Of a DNA stretch of 49,222 nt, positions 14,652 through 23,900 are shown piece by piece. A model generated the notes under the pieces. The model did no database searches and was not told the origin of the DNA. It saw nothing but the letters and a program-made list of their open reading frames with translations. This DNA is from an uncultured Oscillospiraceae bacterium. GTDB lineage: Bacteria; Bacillota; Clostridia; Oscillospirales; Ruminococcaceae. Where the stretch lies: assembly GCA_900539195.1 (NCBI GenBank), contig UQBC01000018.1:1-49222 (forward strand), written 5' to 3'. The position numbers and the translations under genes are program-made. How positions within the stretch are numbered: position 1 is the stretch's first letter; every line of letters starts with the position of its first letter.

Positions 14652-15929
14652 ATGGAAATACAACTGCTTATAATTATCATAGTAATGATAGCCTGTTCGG
14701 CGTTCTTTTCCGCCAGTGAAACCGCACTTACGGGTGCTAACCGCATAAGGCTCAAAAGCATGGCTGAAAACGGCTCTAAAGGCGCTAAAATGGCGCTTAA
14801 ACTGCTTGACAGATACGATAAGGTTATCACAACAATACTTATTGGCAACAACATAGTAAACATAACCGCATCTTCACTCGGTACTATACTTGCGACAGCA
14901 ATAGTAGGTCCTGACAATGCGGCGCTCGTATCGACAGTGGTACTGACGCTTGTGATACTCGCATTCGGCGAGGTAATGCCGAAAAGCCTTGCGAAAGACC
15001 ACTCGGAAGGACTTACGGTCGCAACGAGCGGAATAATCACATTCCTTACATTCATATTCACTCCCCTGTCGGCTTTATTTATACTGCTTAAAAAGCTCGC
15101 AAACAAGCTGTTCGGCAACAAGAAGGAGGTTACCGTAACAGAACAGGAGCTTATGGCTATAATAGATGAAATCGAGGATGAGGGCGTACTTGAAGAACAG
15201 GAGCGTGACCTTGTGAAGTCTGCTCTTGAATTCGACGAAACGGTAGTTGACGAGATAATCACTCACCGTGTAGACGTCATTGCGGTCGATGTAAACGAAG
15301 ATATTGAAACGGTAAAGGAAACCTTCATCAACGAGGAATATTCAAGACTTCCCATTTACGAAGGCTCTATCGACCATATAATCGGCTTTGTGAGCCAGAA
15401 GGACTTTTTCAAGAAATATCTTACCAAAAAGGATGACGAAACGTTCTTACTGCGTGATATAATGCAGGAGATTCACTATGTTCCTCATCTGATGAAGATA
15501 AGCGATATAATGAAGCAGATGCAGAAGGACAAGGTACATATGGCTGTCGTACTCGACCAGTACGGCGGAACGCTCGGTATAGTTACTCTTGAAGACATAC
15601 TTGAACAGCTTGTCGGTGAAATATGGGACGAAAACGACGAGATAATCGCCCCTGTCACATTCGTATCGGAAAACGAGTTCAACGTCAACGGCGATGTATC
15701 GCTGACCGCTTTCAAGCGTTACTGGCATAACCGCACGGGAGATAGTCCGAAAATCGACGGTAACGCAAAAACCGTCGGCGGCTGGGTGCTTGAGCTTTTC
15801 GGTAAGATCCCGGAAACAAACGAAAGCGTTACAACAGACGATTTCAGGATAACGGTTCTTAAAGTCAGCGAACGCAGAATAGTAAAGGTGCGTCTTACTG
15901 TAATTCCCAAATCCGAAAATAAGGAATAA
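14652..15929 (+). CDS. CNNM/HlyC-CorC family membrane protein
   Basis: 425 residues in the standard order. A DUF21 transmembrane domain fills residues 1-150 with three to four helices and the motif FFSASETALTGANRIRL, plus FGEVMPKSLAKDHSE. A pair of CBS domains follows (HRVDVIAVDVNEDIETVKET to SRLPIYEGSIDHIIGFV, and MAVVLDQYGGTLGIVTLEDI). A C-terminal CorC_HlyC domain ends the protein (FNVNGDVSLTAF, TVGGWVLELFGKIPE). These proteins are linked to magnesium or cobalt efflux and are often mislabelled haemolysins; the CBS pair probably binds a Mg-adenosine nucleotide. One base separates it from the next gene, so they are cotranscribed. Confidence 0.93.
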   Translation: MEIQLLIIIIVMIACSAFFSASETALTGANRIRLKSMAENGSKGAKMALKLLDRYDKVITTILIGNNIVNITASSLGTILATAIVGPDNAALVSTVVLTLVILAFGEVMPKSLAKDHSEGLTVATSGIITFLTFIFTPLSALFILLKKLANKLFGNKKEVTVTEQELMAIIDEIEDEGVLEEQERDLVKSALEFDETVVDEIITHRVDVIAVDVNEDIETVKETFINEEYSRLPIYEGSIDHIIGFVSQKDFFKKYLTKKDDETFLLRDIMQEIHYVPHLMKISDIMKQMQKDKVHMAVVLDQYGGTLGIVTLEDILEQLVGEIWDENDEIIAPVTFVSENEFNVNGDVSLTAFKRYWHNRTGDSPKIDGNAKTVGGWVLELFGKIPETNESVTTDDFRITVLKVSERRIVKVRLTVIPKSENKE

Positions 15930-15930
15930 T

Positions 15931-16605
15931 ATGCGTGTACTGTTTATAGTCTGCGCCGTACTGGGTACGGTCGGGATATGCGGACTGCTTATAATGCTGT
16001 TGTTTTTCAGGCTTAAGATCAATCTCGGTTTCAGGTTGCCAAAAGGCAAAACGATACCTATTGAGCAGTTCATACCGCAGGGAATATACGGCTATATGGT
16101 ATTTATGGCGGTATTCGGCTATTTCGGACTTTTGCTGTTACCGCTGTCGATTCCGTGGTACTTTATCCTGCCTGCCGATATAGCAATGTCACTTATTGTG
16201 AACTTTATCGGAACACACTTTCTCTCACCTGCCGTAAAACGCTTTGTAAACGGCAAAGCGCCGAAACCCGATGATCTTACGGGATATGAGGCTGTCGCAC
16301 TTGAAAATATAGCAGGGAGCAGCTACGGAAAGGTTCGAGTGAAATATAACGGGCTGAATTACCGCTTTGACGCGATATCAGTGTACCATACCGATATAGA
16401 AGCAGGAGAAAAGGTCGATATAGTTACAGGCGAGGACGAATTGCTCTTTGTCCAGAAAAAGGACGAAATATACAAAGTTCTTGACGAAGAAAAAACGCCC
16501 GTGACAAAATCGGAAGGTGATAATCCGTCAGCGCCGAAAAGGCAGAACGACAGCTTTGTAAGAACAGGCAAAACAGATACAGATGAAACAAAGAAGGAAG
16601 AATAA
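15931..16605 (+). CDS. Membrane protein with NfeD-like C-terminal domain
   Basis: 224 residues. Two or three N-terminal hydrophobic segments (VCAVLGTVGICGLLIMLLFF; GYMVFMAVFGYFGLLLLPL; WYFILPADIAMSLIVNFIG) anchor it in the membrane. From about residue 118, LTGYEAVALENIAGSSYGKV and DAISVYHTDIEAGEKVDIV match the OB-fold domain of NfeD proteins, which usually work beside a stomatin-like protein or protease; neither is encoded here. The last 40 residues are a charged, Lys/Asp/Thr-rich tail. It begins one base after the CNNM stop, suggesting a joint membrane role. The NfeD assignment is moderate. Confidence 0.65.
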   Translation: MRVLFIVCAVLGTVGICGLLIMLLFFRLKINLGFRLPKGKTIPIEQFIPQGIYGYMVFMAVFGYFGLLLLPLSIPWYFILPADIAMSLIVNFIGTHFLSPAVKRFVNGKAPKPDDLTGYEAVALENIAGSSYGKVRVKYNGLNYRFDAISVYHTDIEAGEKVDIVTGEDELLFVQKKDEIYKVLDEEKTPVTKSEGDNPSAPKRQNDSFVRTGKTDTDETKKEE

Positions 16606-16608
16606 TAA

Positions 16609-17127
16609 ATGTTTTCAAAGGAGATAACAACTACTGCGGAGGACTACCGCACATTAGTAAAATTTACCGAATACTCGCTCAAAAAGTCGAATAACATTCT
16701 GTTTATCGCTATGGCGGTACTTGCGGTGGCATCGCTCGTTATCGGGCTTGCGGGAATAATCCCGCTGTATATTTCGGCGGCTGTATGCCTTATTTGCGTT
16801 GCGGTAATTCTCACCGATATTCTTCTTATATCAAAGAAAGCAAAGGACGGCATAAAGTACGGCAAGGTGGTGCTTAACGCAAAGCGCACTTTCAGTTACG
16901 ATACGGCATCGGTAAGAGTATTCGGCGGAAGGACCGCTACCGATATCAATGCACAGTGGAACACTATTTTCAAGATATATGAGATCGAAAATTGTTTTAT
17001 CATATATTTCAGATATGACCTTGCGTTCTGTCTGCCGAAAAATCAACTGACACCACAGGACATAATGAATGTAAGAAACTATTTCACAAAGAAAATGGAC
17101 GGCAGGTTCATTAAAAAGTGCAAATAA
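16609..17127 (+). CDS. YcxB-like membrane protein
   Basis: 172 residues. Two adjacent transmembrane segments (NILFIAMAVLAVASLVIGLA; LYISAAVCLICVAVILTDIL, about 35-75) are followed by a cytoplasmic beta-rich domain with FGGRTATDINAQWNTIFKIY, NCFIIYFRYDLAFCLPKNQL and a final amphipathic helix. This is the layout of the YcxB-like family, whose function is unknown. It begins three bases after the NfeD-like gene and shares its transcript. The preceding TAATAA stop region supplies little ribosome binding site; GAAGGAAG lies about 12 bases before the ATG. Confidence 0.7.
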   Translation: MFSKEITTTAEDYRTLVKFTEYSLKKSNNILFIAMAVLAVASLVIGLAGIIPLYISAAVCLICVAVILTDILLISKKAKDGIKYGKVVLNAKRTFSYDTASVRVFGGRTATDINAQWNTIFKIYEIENCFIIYFRYDLAFCLPKNQLTPQDIMNVRNYFTKKMDGRFIKKCK

Positions 17128-17147
17128 ATAAACAGGAGAACAGTAAT

Positions 17148-17843
17148 ATGTTAAAGAAACTCAAAAAGCAGGTACTTGACGCAAATCTTTTACTTCCGAA
17201 ATACGGACTGGTTACATTCACATGGGGCAATGTATCCGGCATTGACCGCGAAAGAGGTCTTGTAGTAATAAAGCCGTCCGGCGTTGAATATGACGGTATG
17301 ACGGTAGACGATCTTGTAGTTTTAACTCTTGACGGCGAGCAGGTTGAAGGTGATTTAAGACCGTCAAGCGACACGCCGACGCATCTTGAGCTTTACAAAG
17401 CTTTCCCCGATATCGGCGGTATAGTGCACACCCATTCACAGTGGAGCACTACATTCGCACAGAGCGGACTGGATATACCCGCACTCGGCACAACGCACGG
17501 CGACTATTTCTACGGTGCTATACCCTGCACCGACAAGATGACGCCCGAAGCTATCGGCGGCGAATACGAAAAGGAAACAGGAACGATAATCATTGATACA
17601 TTCAAAAAGCGTAACATCGACCCGAATGCCGTACCCGCCGTAAACGTACACTCTCACGGACCTTTTGCATGGGGCAAGGACGCAATCGACGCTGTACACA
17701 ATGCGGTCGTGCTTGAAAATGTCGCAAAGATGGCAATGTTCAATCTTCTGCTTGACAGGAATATCGAGCCTATGCAGCAGGAGCTTCTTGATAAGCATTA
17801 TCTGAGAAAGCACGGCGCTAACGCTTACTACGGACAGAAATAA
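17148..17843 (+). CDS. araD: L-ribulose-5-phosphate 4-epimerase
   Basis: 231 residues, the usual AraD length, starting at the ATG preceded by CAGGAGAA; a GTG at 17118 would add 10 residues but overlaps the previous gene and has no ribosome binding site. The class II aldolase fold is intact: FTWGNVSGIDRE, VIKPSGVEYD (phosphate and substrate loops), SSDTPTHLELYKAFPDIGGI, and the zinc ligands in VHTHSQWSTTFAQ and VNVHSHGPFAWG. It interconverts L-ribulose 5-phosphate and D-xylulose 5-phosphate in arabinose or ascorbate-type pathways. No araA, araB or transporter gene is nearby. Confidence 0.92.
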   Translation: MLKKLKKQVLDANLLLPKYGLVTFTWGNVSGIDRERGLVVIKPSGVEYDGMTVDDLVVLTLDGEQVEGDLRPSSDTPTHLELYKAFPDIGGIVHTHSQWSTTFAQSGLDIPALGTTHGDYFYGAIPCTDKMTPEAIGGEYEKETGTIIIDTFKKRNIDPNAVPAVNVHSHGPFAWGKDAIDAVHNAVVLENVAKMAMFNLLLDRNIEPMQQELLDKHYLRKHGANAYYGQK

Positions 17844-17861
17844 CGGTTTCGGTGGAATAAT

Positions 17862-18983
17862 ATGAATATTTACTGCTTATCAGAGGGCGAGCTTTACCAC
17901 ATTGAAAACGGCAAGGAACTGCGTGTTCCCTGCGAACGTGTTGAAAGCTACCGTGACGCAGTGCGGAAGATGAAAGCCCGTGATGAATGGAAAACCACCG
18001 GCAAAGGTGCAAAGTTTATGGGGGTTGAACCCAAGGAATACGGCGAAGAAGAAATGCACAATATGCTAAGAGGCATAGGTGCGTGCGGGGACAGGCTGAT
18101 ATATTCTACTTTTGCCGACAATGTAGGCGGTATGTACTTCAAGGACGGCAAGGGAGAAACCTATATTTTCGCAAACCGTGAAGAAATAATCAGCGATATT
18201 GATTGTAGCGGTGGAAAATGCGTTGTCAGCGCAGGAAACGGTCATTATGAAAATCATATTGCGCTTGTAAACACGGACAACGGCAGTTTTGAACAGCTTA
18301 CCGAGGGGTTTACAAGCGAAACTCACCCGTTTATTTCACGTCGTAACAATGATATACTCTATTATACGGCAATGGGCTTTGCGACTGACAGAAGCGGAAA
18401 CGTTGCAGAAAAAAGCCCGTGTACGATATGTCTTTTCGATACACGGAGCGGAACAATAGACGAATTTATCGCAGAGGACGGATTCGACTGCATAAAACCG
18501 CAGGACGATGTTGACGGGAACATATACTACATACGCAGAAAATACGTTCCGGCAAAGCAGAAAAGCAATCTGCTTGTTGATATACTGATGTTCCCTGTCA
18601 GGATAATAAAGGCTATAGGCGGATTTTTAAGCGTGTTTTCAATGGCATTCGGCGGAGAACCTTTGCGTACCGGCGGTAAAAATCCCGCAAAGAGTAAAAC
18701 CGCAGACGAGCGTGAAGCGTTTATCGAGGGAAATATGATAAAGGCTGAAAAACAGCTGAGCGGTAACGCAGACGACGGTATAATCCCATCGGACTGGGAG
18801 CTTGTAAAGCGTGATAAAAGCGGTAACATAACCGTTTTAAAAAAGCGGATAATGGATTACAGACTGCTTTCAAACGGAGATATTCTCTATTCAAACGGAA
18901 GCCGCATAGGAATGCTGTCGGGCGATAAGAACACCGTTCTATGCAAGATAAAGTACGCAAACTCGATAACGGTAACCGAATAA
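17862..18983 (+). CDS. Unknown protein, repeated beta-strand (propeller-like) pattern
   Basis: 373 residues that I cannot assign to a named family. Repeated short units of the form hydrophobic strand, turn, strand (GDRLIYSTFADNVGGMYFKD, GKCVVSAGNGHYENHIALV, NDILYYTAMGF, TICLFDTRSGTIDEF, GNIYYIRRKYV, GDILYSNGSRIGMLSGD) suggest a beta-propeller of TolB or Kelch type. No signal peptide is present. A hydrophobic insert at about 228-262 (NLLVDILMFPVRIIKAIGGF) could dip into the membrane. The N-terminus, MNIYCLSEGELYHIENGKEL, already looks like a propeller strand pair. It lies 18 bases after araD and ends in a strong hairpin. Function is unknown. Confidence 0.75.
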   Translation: MNIYCLSEGELYHIENGKELRVPCERVESYRDAVRKMKARDEWKTTGKGAKFMGVEPKEYGEEEMHNMLRGIGACGDRLIYSTFADNVGGMYFKDGKGETYIFANREEIISDIDCSGGKCVVSAGNGHYENHIALVNTDNGSFEQLTEGFTSETHPFISRRNNDILYYTAMGFATDRSGNVAEKSPCTICLFDTRSGTIDEFIAEDGFDCIKPQDDVDGNIYYIRRKYVPAKQKSNLLVDILMFPVRIIKAIGGFLSVFSMAFGGEPLRTGGKNPAKSKTADEREAFIEGNMIKAEKQLSGNADDGIIPSDWELVKRDKSGNITVLKKRIMDYRLLSNGDILYSNGSRIGMLSGDKNTVLCKIKYANSITVTE

Positions 18984-18992
18984 GATACAAAA

Positions 18993-19019
18993 AGCCGCCG
19001 TGCAGATAGCACGGCGGCT
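18993..19019 (+). terminator. Terminator after the CNNM-to-unknown-gene run
   Basis: AGCCGCCGTGC (18993-19003) pairs perfectly with GCACGGCGGCT (19009-19019), loop AGATA. The tail CTCGTT is poor in T for the plus strand, while the minus-strand side is T-rich (TTTTTGT), so it may also stop the convergent HPr-like gene. Confidence 0.8.
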
Positions 19020-19040
19020 CTCGTTATCAAGAATCACAGA

Positions 19041-19271
19041 TTACTTAACGATATACTTGTCAAGCTCAGCCATAAGCTCATCGCAATCATCACTGTGAAC
19101 ACGGAGCTCAAGAGGCTTAGAAAGATCAAGGCTGAAAATACCCATGATCGACTTTGCGTCGATTGCATATCTGCCGCTTACGATATCAACATCGTAGTTG
19201 CACTTTGTAACTGTAGTTACGAAATTCTTAACGTCTTCAATAGTATTGATTCTGATATTAGCTGTTTTCAT
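19041..19271 (-). CDS. HPr-like protein lacking the phospho-histidine (Crh-like)
   Basis: 76 residues with the HPr fold pattern. The region around Ser46 of HPr is preserved as AIDAKSIMGIFSLDLSKPLE, with the serine at position 41. The active-site loop, normally GLHARPA with the phosphorylated His15, is replaced by NTIEDVKNF and slightly shortened, so it cannot carry phosphate in the sugar phosphotransferase chain. Bacillus Crh has the same combination (no His15, Ser46 kept) and works as a CcpA co-regulator after phosphorylation by HprK. By analogy this protein may be regulatory; whether it is phosphorylated is unknown. It has its own strong promoter and lies alone. Confidence 0.85.
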   Translation of the reverse strand: MKTANIRINTIEDVKNFVTTVTKCNYDVDIVSGRYAIDAKSIMGIFSLDLSKPLELRVHSDDCDELMAELDKYIVK

Positions 19272-19331
19272 ACAAAAAACCTACCTTTCATATTTCAGGT
19301 CTTATTTCGGCTTTCCTGTCCGATTGATTTC

Positions 19332-19360
19332 ATTTTACCAAAATATAAGGCGATTGTCAA
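19332..19360 (-). promoter_or_regulatory. Promoter of the Crh-like gene
   Basis: Minus strand perfect TTGACA (19355-19360), 17 bases, TAAAAT (19332-19337). One of the best promoters in the window, so the gene is likely strongly expressed. Confidence 0.75.
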
Positions 19361-19438
19361 TTGCTTTTAATTGAATTTACTTAATTTTTTCAATCGGAGA
19401 GATAACCGTTAGCCTGTTTTCCCGTTTCCGCCTTATCA

Positions 19439-19464
19439 CTGTAAGTGCTTATCGCTCCTTACAG
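19439..19464. repeat. Inverted repeat in the gap before mtaB
   Basis: CTGTAAG (19439-19445) and CTTACAG (19458-19464) around 12 bases. It lies in the 300-base gap between the Crh-like gene and mtaB, which otherwise holds only the two promoters. Role unknown. Confidence 0.35.
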
Positions 19465-19525
19465 CTATATAATAACACATTTGACGATACATTCAAGAGT
19501 ATTATTGTCAAAAAATCGCCACAGC

Positions 19526-19554
19526 TTGCAAAATTCGTAATAATAAAGTATAAT
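19526..19554 (+). promoter_or_regulatory. Promoter of mtaB
   Basis: TTGCAA (19526-19531), 17 bases, perfect TATAAT (19549-19554). The leader is about 15-20 bases. Confidence 0.65.
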
Positions 19555-19575
19555 TAGGCTATCAGGAGTTTACTT

Positions 19576-20910
19576 TTGGTGAAACTTACCACAATATTGT
19601 ACGGATGTGATATTATCAGATACACTATACAGACCTTCGGATGCAAGGTCAACCAATATGAAAGCGCTTCGGTAGCAAAGGCTATGGAAGAACACGGATA
19701 TGAAAAGACAGATGATATCTTCACTGCGGATATTATTATTATAAACAGCTGTTCGGTAACGGAAAACAGCGACAAGAAAGCCAAACAGCTGATAAATAAG
19801 ATAAAAAGCCGCGACCCTATGAAGATAGTCGTGCTTACGGGCTGTTTTCCGCAGGCTTTTCCCGAAACGGCGGCAAAACTGGCGGCTGATATCGTAACAG
19901 GTACGGAGCATAAAGACAGTCTGGCGGATATGATAGACGTCTTTACCGGCAACAAGATAAAGCAGGTAGCAGTACCGCCTAGACCAGTAAAAAAACAATA
20001 CGAAAAACAGAAAAATGCTGATATGGGCAAGACAAGAGCTTTTATCAAAATCGAGGACGGCTGTGACAGATTCTGCAGTTACTGCATAATACCTACCGCA
20101 AGAGGCTCTGTACGGTCACGTTCATTGCAGGATATAACCGAGGAAGTAAGGTTTCAGGTATCGTGCGGTCATAAAGAAATGGTGCTTGTGGGTATCAACC
20201 TTTCCTGCTACGGTCAGGATATCGGGCTGAGGCTTGCGGATGCAATAGAGGCGGTATGCTCGATAAACGGTGTGGAACGTGTACGTTTGTCATCGCTTGA
20301 GCCGGAGCTGCTGACAGATGAGGATATAGCAAGAATGGCGGCGCAGAAAAAGCTCTGTCCGCATTTTCACCTATCGCTCCAGTCCGGAAGCAGTGCTACA
20401 TTGAAGCGTATGAACAGGCACTATACACCCGATGAATACTATGATATAGTCCTGAGGCTGCGAAAAGCGTTTCCGGACTGCGCTATAACCACCGATATTA
20501 TGGTAGGGTTTGCCGGGGAAACCGACGAAGAATTCCAAGAATCCTGCGAATTTGCCCGTAAAGTAGGTTTTGCGGCAATGCACGTTTTTACCTACTCGAT
20601 AAGAGAGGGTACTGCGGCGGCAAGACGCACAGACCACGTTGCGCATGATATTGCGGCAAAGCGTTATCACGTTATGAGCGCTCTTGCAAAGGAGCTTAAG
20701 GAAGAATATTTCCGCTCAAATATCGGAAAGACGGAAAAGGTGCTTATCCAGCGCAGGGAAAGCGAAGAATACGCAAACGGCCTTACTCCGCAGTACGTTC
20801 CCGTACGCATATACGGCAGTGACGCTGACAGGCAGGATATAATTACTGTACAAATTACAGGAGCATCGGGCAGTGATTTTTGTGTCGGCAAAGAAATAAA
20901 ATGCTTGTAA
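19576..20910 (+). CDS. mtaB: tRNA t6A37 methylthiotransferase
   Basis: 444 residues, a radical SAM methylthiotransferase that converts t6A to ms2t6A at position 37 of ANN-decoding tRNAs. The N-terminal UPF0004 domain starts TIQTFGCKVNQYES (first iron-sulfur cysteine) and has NSCSVTENSDKKA and LTGCFPQ. The radical SAM core carries CDRFCSYCIIPTARG at about residue 162, where the Cys-x3-Cys-x2-Cys binds the second cluster, followed by RLSSLEPELL and LSLQSGSSATLKRMNR. A TRAM domain closes the protein. GCKVNQYES and the overall pattern favour MtaB over MiaB or RimO. The start is uncertain: TTG 19576 or GTG 19579 fit AGGAG at 19564-19568, although family members usually begin about 16 residues later. 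Confidence 0.92.
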   Translation: MVKLTTILYGCDIIRYTIQTFGCKVNQYESASVAKAMEEHGYEKTDDIFTADIIIINSCSVTENSDKKAKQLINKIKSRDPMKIVVLTGCFPQAFPETAAKLAADIVTGTEHKDSLADMIDVFTGNKIKQVAVPPRPVKKQYEKQKNADMGKTRAFIKIEDGCDRFCSYCIIPTARGSVRSRSLQDITEEVRFQVSCGHKEMVLVGINLSCYGQDIGLRLADAIEAVCSINGVERVRLSSLEPELLTDEDIARMAAQKKLCPHFHLSLQSGSSATLKRMNRHYTPDEYYDIVLRLRKAFPDCAITTDIMVGFAGETDEEFQESCEFARKVGFAAMHVFTYSIREGTAAARRTDHVAHDIAAKRYHVMSALAKELKEEYFRSNIGKTEKVLIQRRESEEYANGLTPQYVPVRIYGSDADRQDIITVQITGASGSDFCVGKEIKCL

Positions 20911-20933
20911 TCGTGCGGATATTGTAGTATAAT
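20905..20933 (+). promoter_or_regulatory. Promoter of purL
   Basis: TTGTAA (20905-20910, overlapping the mtaB stop), 17 bases, perfect TATAAT (20928-20933). A small hairpin, CGTGCC-TAT-GGCACG at 20953-20967, lies in the leader; it is too small for a purine riboswitch. Confidence 0.65.
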
Positions 20934-20994
20934 TAAAAGGTATTGATAGTTTCGTGCCTATGGCACGCTTACAATAAAACGACGGAGGAAGTTT

Positions 20995-23900
20995 ATGTCA
21001 GTTTATCGCATTTATGTGGAAAAGAAGCCGCAGTTTGCCGTTGAGGGAAAAGCTGTTCTCTCAGACCTTAAAACCGCACTTCAGATCAAGGGTATTGAAG
21101 ATGTCCGTATCGTAAACCGTTACGATGCAGAGGGTATCACAAAGGAGAACTTTGAAAAGGCTACTCCCACTGTATTCTCAGAACCGCCTGTTGACGATGT
21201 TTACTATTCACTGCCTGAGATTAAGGCAGATGAAAAGATGTTTGCAACCGAGTTTTTACCCGGTCAGTTCGATCAGAGAGCAGACTCAGCCGCTCAGTGT
21301 ATACAGATGCTGTGTCAGGGCGAGCGTCCCACAGTTAAATACGCAAAGCTGTATATCCTTAAGGGCGATATTTCAGATGAGGATTTCACTAAGATAAAGC
21401 ACTATCTCATAAATGCCGTAGAAGCAAGAGAATGCGGCTTTGAGCAGTATGAAACGCTTGATGTAAAGTATGATATTCCGAAGGATGTAGCCGTGCTTGA
21501 CGGATTTATCGGTCTTTCCGAAGACGAGCTTGCCGAGTTTATCAAGAAGTACGCACTTGCTATGGATCTTGGCGATATAAAGTTCTGTCAGGAATATTTC
21601 AAGAAGGAGCAGAGAGATCCTACCCTTACCGAAATCAGAATGATAGATACATACTGGTCGGATCACTGCCGTCACACAACATTCGGAACGATAATCGACA
21701 ATGCGAAGATTGACGCTCCCTATATTGCCGAAACTTATAAGGAATACAAGCTCGACAAGGAGGAGCTTGGCAGAAGCGCAAAGCCTGTCTGCCTTATGGA
21801 TATTGCGACCGCCGCAGTAAGAAAGCTGAAAAAAGACGGTCTTCTCCCCGACCTTGACGAGAGTGAAGAAATAAATGCCTGCTCCGTAAAAATAACCGTT
21901 GACGTTGACGGCAAGGACGAGCAGTGGCTTCTTATGTTCAAGAATGAAACACATAACCACCCCACTGAGATCGAACCTTTCGGTGGTGCGGCAACCTGCC
22001 TCGGCGGTGCTATAAGAGATCCGCTTTCGGGTCGTTCTTACGTTTATCAGGCTATGCGTGTAACGGGCGCTTCGGATCCCCTGCTCCCTGTTGACAAGAC
22101 GATTCCCGGCAAGCTCCCTCCGAGAAAGATAACAACAACAGCCGCACAGGGCTATTCGTCATACGGTAACCAGATTGGTCTTGCAACAGGTCACGTTGCT
22201 GAAATCTACGACCCCGGATATATGGCTAAGCGTATGGAGATAGGCGCTGTAATCGGTGCCGCTCCTGCTGAGAACGTTGTCCGTGAACGTCCCGTTCCCG
22301 GTGACATAATCATCCTGCTCGGCGGTAGAACAGGCCGTGACGGCTGCGGCGGTGCTACAGGCTCATCAAAGTCGCACAGCGTTGAATCACTCGAAACCTG
22401 CGGTGCTGAGGTTCAGAAGGGTAACGCTCCCGAAGAAAGAAAGCTCCAGAGATTATTCCGTGACAAGAACGCAACAAAGCTGATAAAGCGTTGCAACGAC
22501 TTTGGCGCAGGCGGTGTTTCCGTAGCTATAGGCGAGCTTGCTGACGGTCTTGAAATCGACCTCAACGCAGTTCCCAAGAAGTATGACGGTCTTGACGGAA
22601 CAGAGCTTGCTATCTCAGAGTCACAGGAAAGAATGGCAGTTGTAGTTGACAAGAACGATGTTGACAAGTTCATTGCTCTTGCAGGTAAGGAAAACCTTGA
22701 GGCTACTCCAGTTGCGGTAGTCACCGAAAATCCCAGACTCAAGATGAACTGGAACGGCAAAACTATCTGCGACATTTCAAGAGAATTCTTAAATTCAAAC
22801 GGTGCCGAAAAGCACACGGATATACACGTTCCCGCTCCCACGGTAAGCTATTCTACAGGCAGACACAACACTAAGGAAGAATGGGAAAAGCTCGTTACAG
22901 ACCTTAACGTATGCTCACAGAAGGGTCTTGTACAGCGCTTTGACTCAACAATCGGCGCAGGTACTGTTCTTATGCCTTATTCGGGCAAGACACAGCAGAC
23001 ACCCGTACAGGCTATGGCGGCAAAGCTCCCCGTACTTTCGGGCAACACAAAGACAGCTTCCATAATGGCATGGGGCTTCGATCCTTTCGTAAGCCGTCAG
23101 TCGCCCTATCACGCAGCCGCTCTTGCAGTAGTCGAGAGTATGGCAAAGGTAGTTGCCGCAGGCGGTAAGAGCGAAAAGTGCTGGCTTACATTCCAGGAAT
23201 ATTTTGAACGTACACAGGGCGATCCTGAGCGTTGGGGCAAGCCTTTTGCCGCACTTCTCGGCGCATATAAGGCTCAGATCGCACTCTCAAGCGGTGCTAT
23301 AGGCGGCAAGGACTCAATGTCGGGTACTTTTGAACATATAGATGTTCCGCCCACGCTCGTTTCTTTCGCAGTTTCAACTGCAAAGTCAGACAAGATAATT
23401 TCCGCTGAATTCAAACTCCCCTGCAGCGATATTTACTATATTGCACCTGCATACGATGAAAACGGTATGCCCGACTTTGACAGCGTCAAGAAGGTATTTG
23501 CAACAGTAGAAAAGGCAATTGCCGACGGCACTGCCCTGTCCGTATGGACTTTAGCTCACGGCGGTATTGCAGAAGGTATCTTCAAGATGTCGCTCGGTAA
23601 CAGAATCGGTGCAAAGCTTAAAGCTATGGACGATGAAAAGCTGTTCGGTCTGCACTACGGTGCATTCATCATTGAGGCTAAGGGCGCAATAGAGGGCGCA
23701 GAGCTTATCGGTGAAACGGTGAGCGACTACACGATTACGGCAGGCGATGTCAAGCTCGACATTGCAGATCTTGAAAAGAAGTATGACGCTGTTCTTGAAC
23801 CTATCTTCAAGAATTCGCTCCCCGAAATGCTGAGGCCCGTATCGGTTGCTTACGACAAGGGTTGCGACTTACTTATCAACAAGGCTCCCGGCACTATTGC

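Noticed and set aside
20934..20994. Purine riboswitch before purL
   Set aside because: The leader is about 60 bases with one 6-bp hairpin, too short for the aptamer, and the conserved junction bases are not there.
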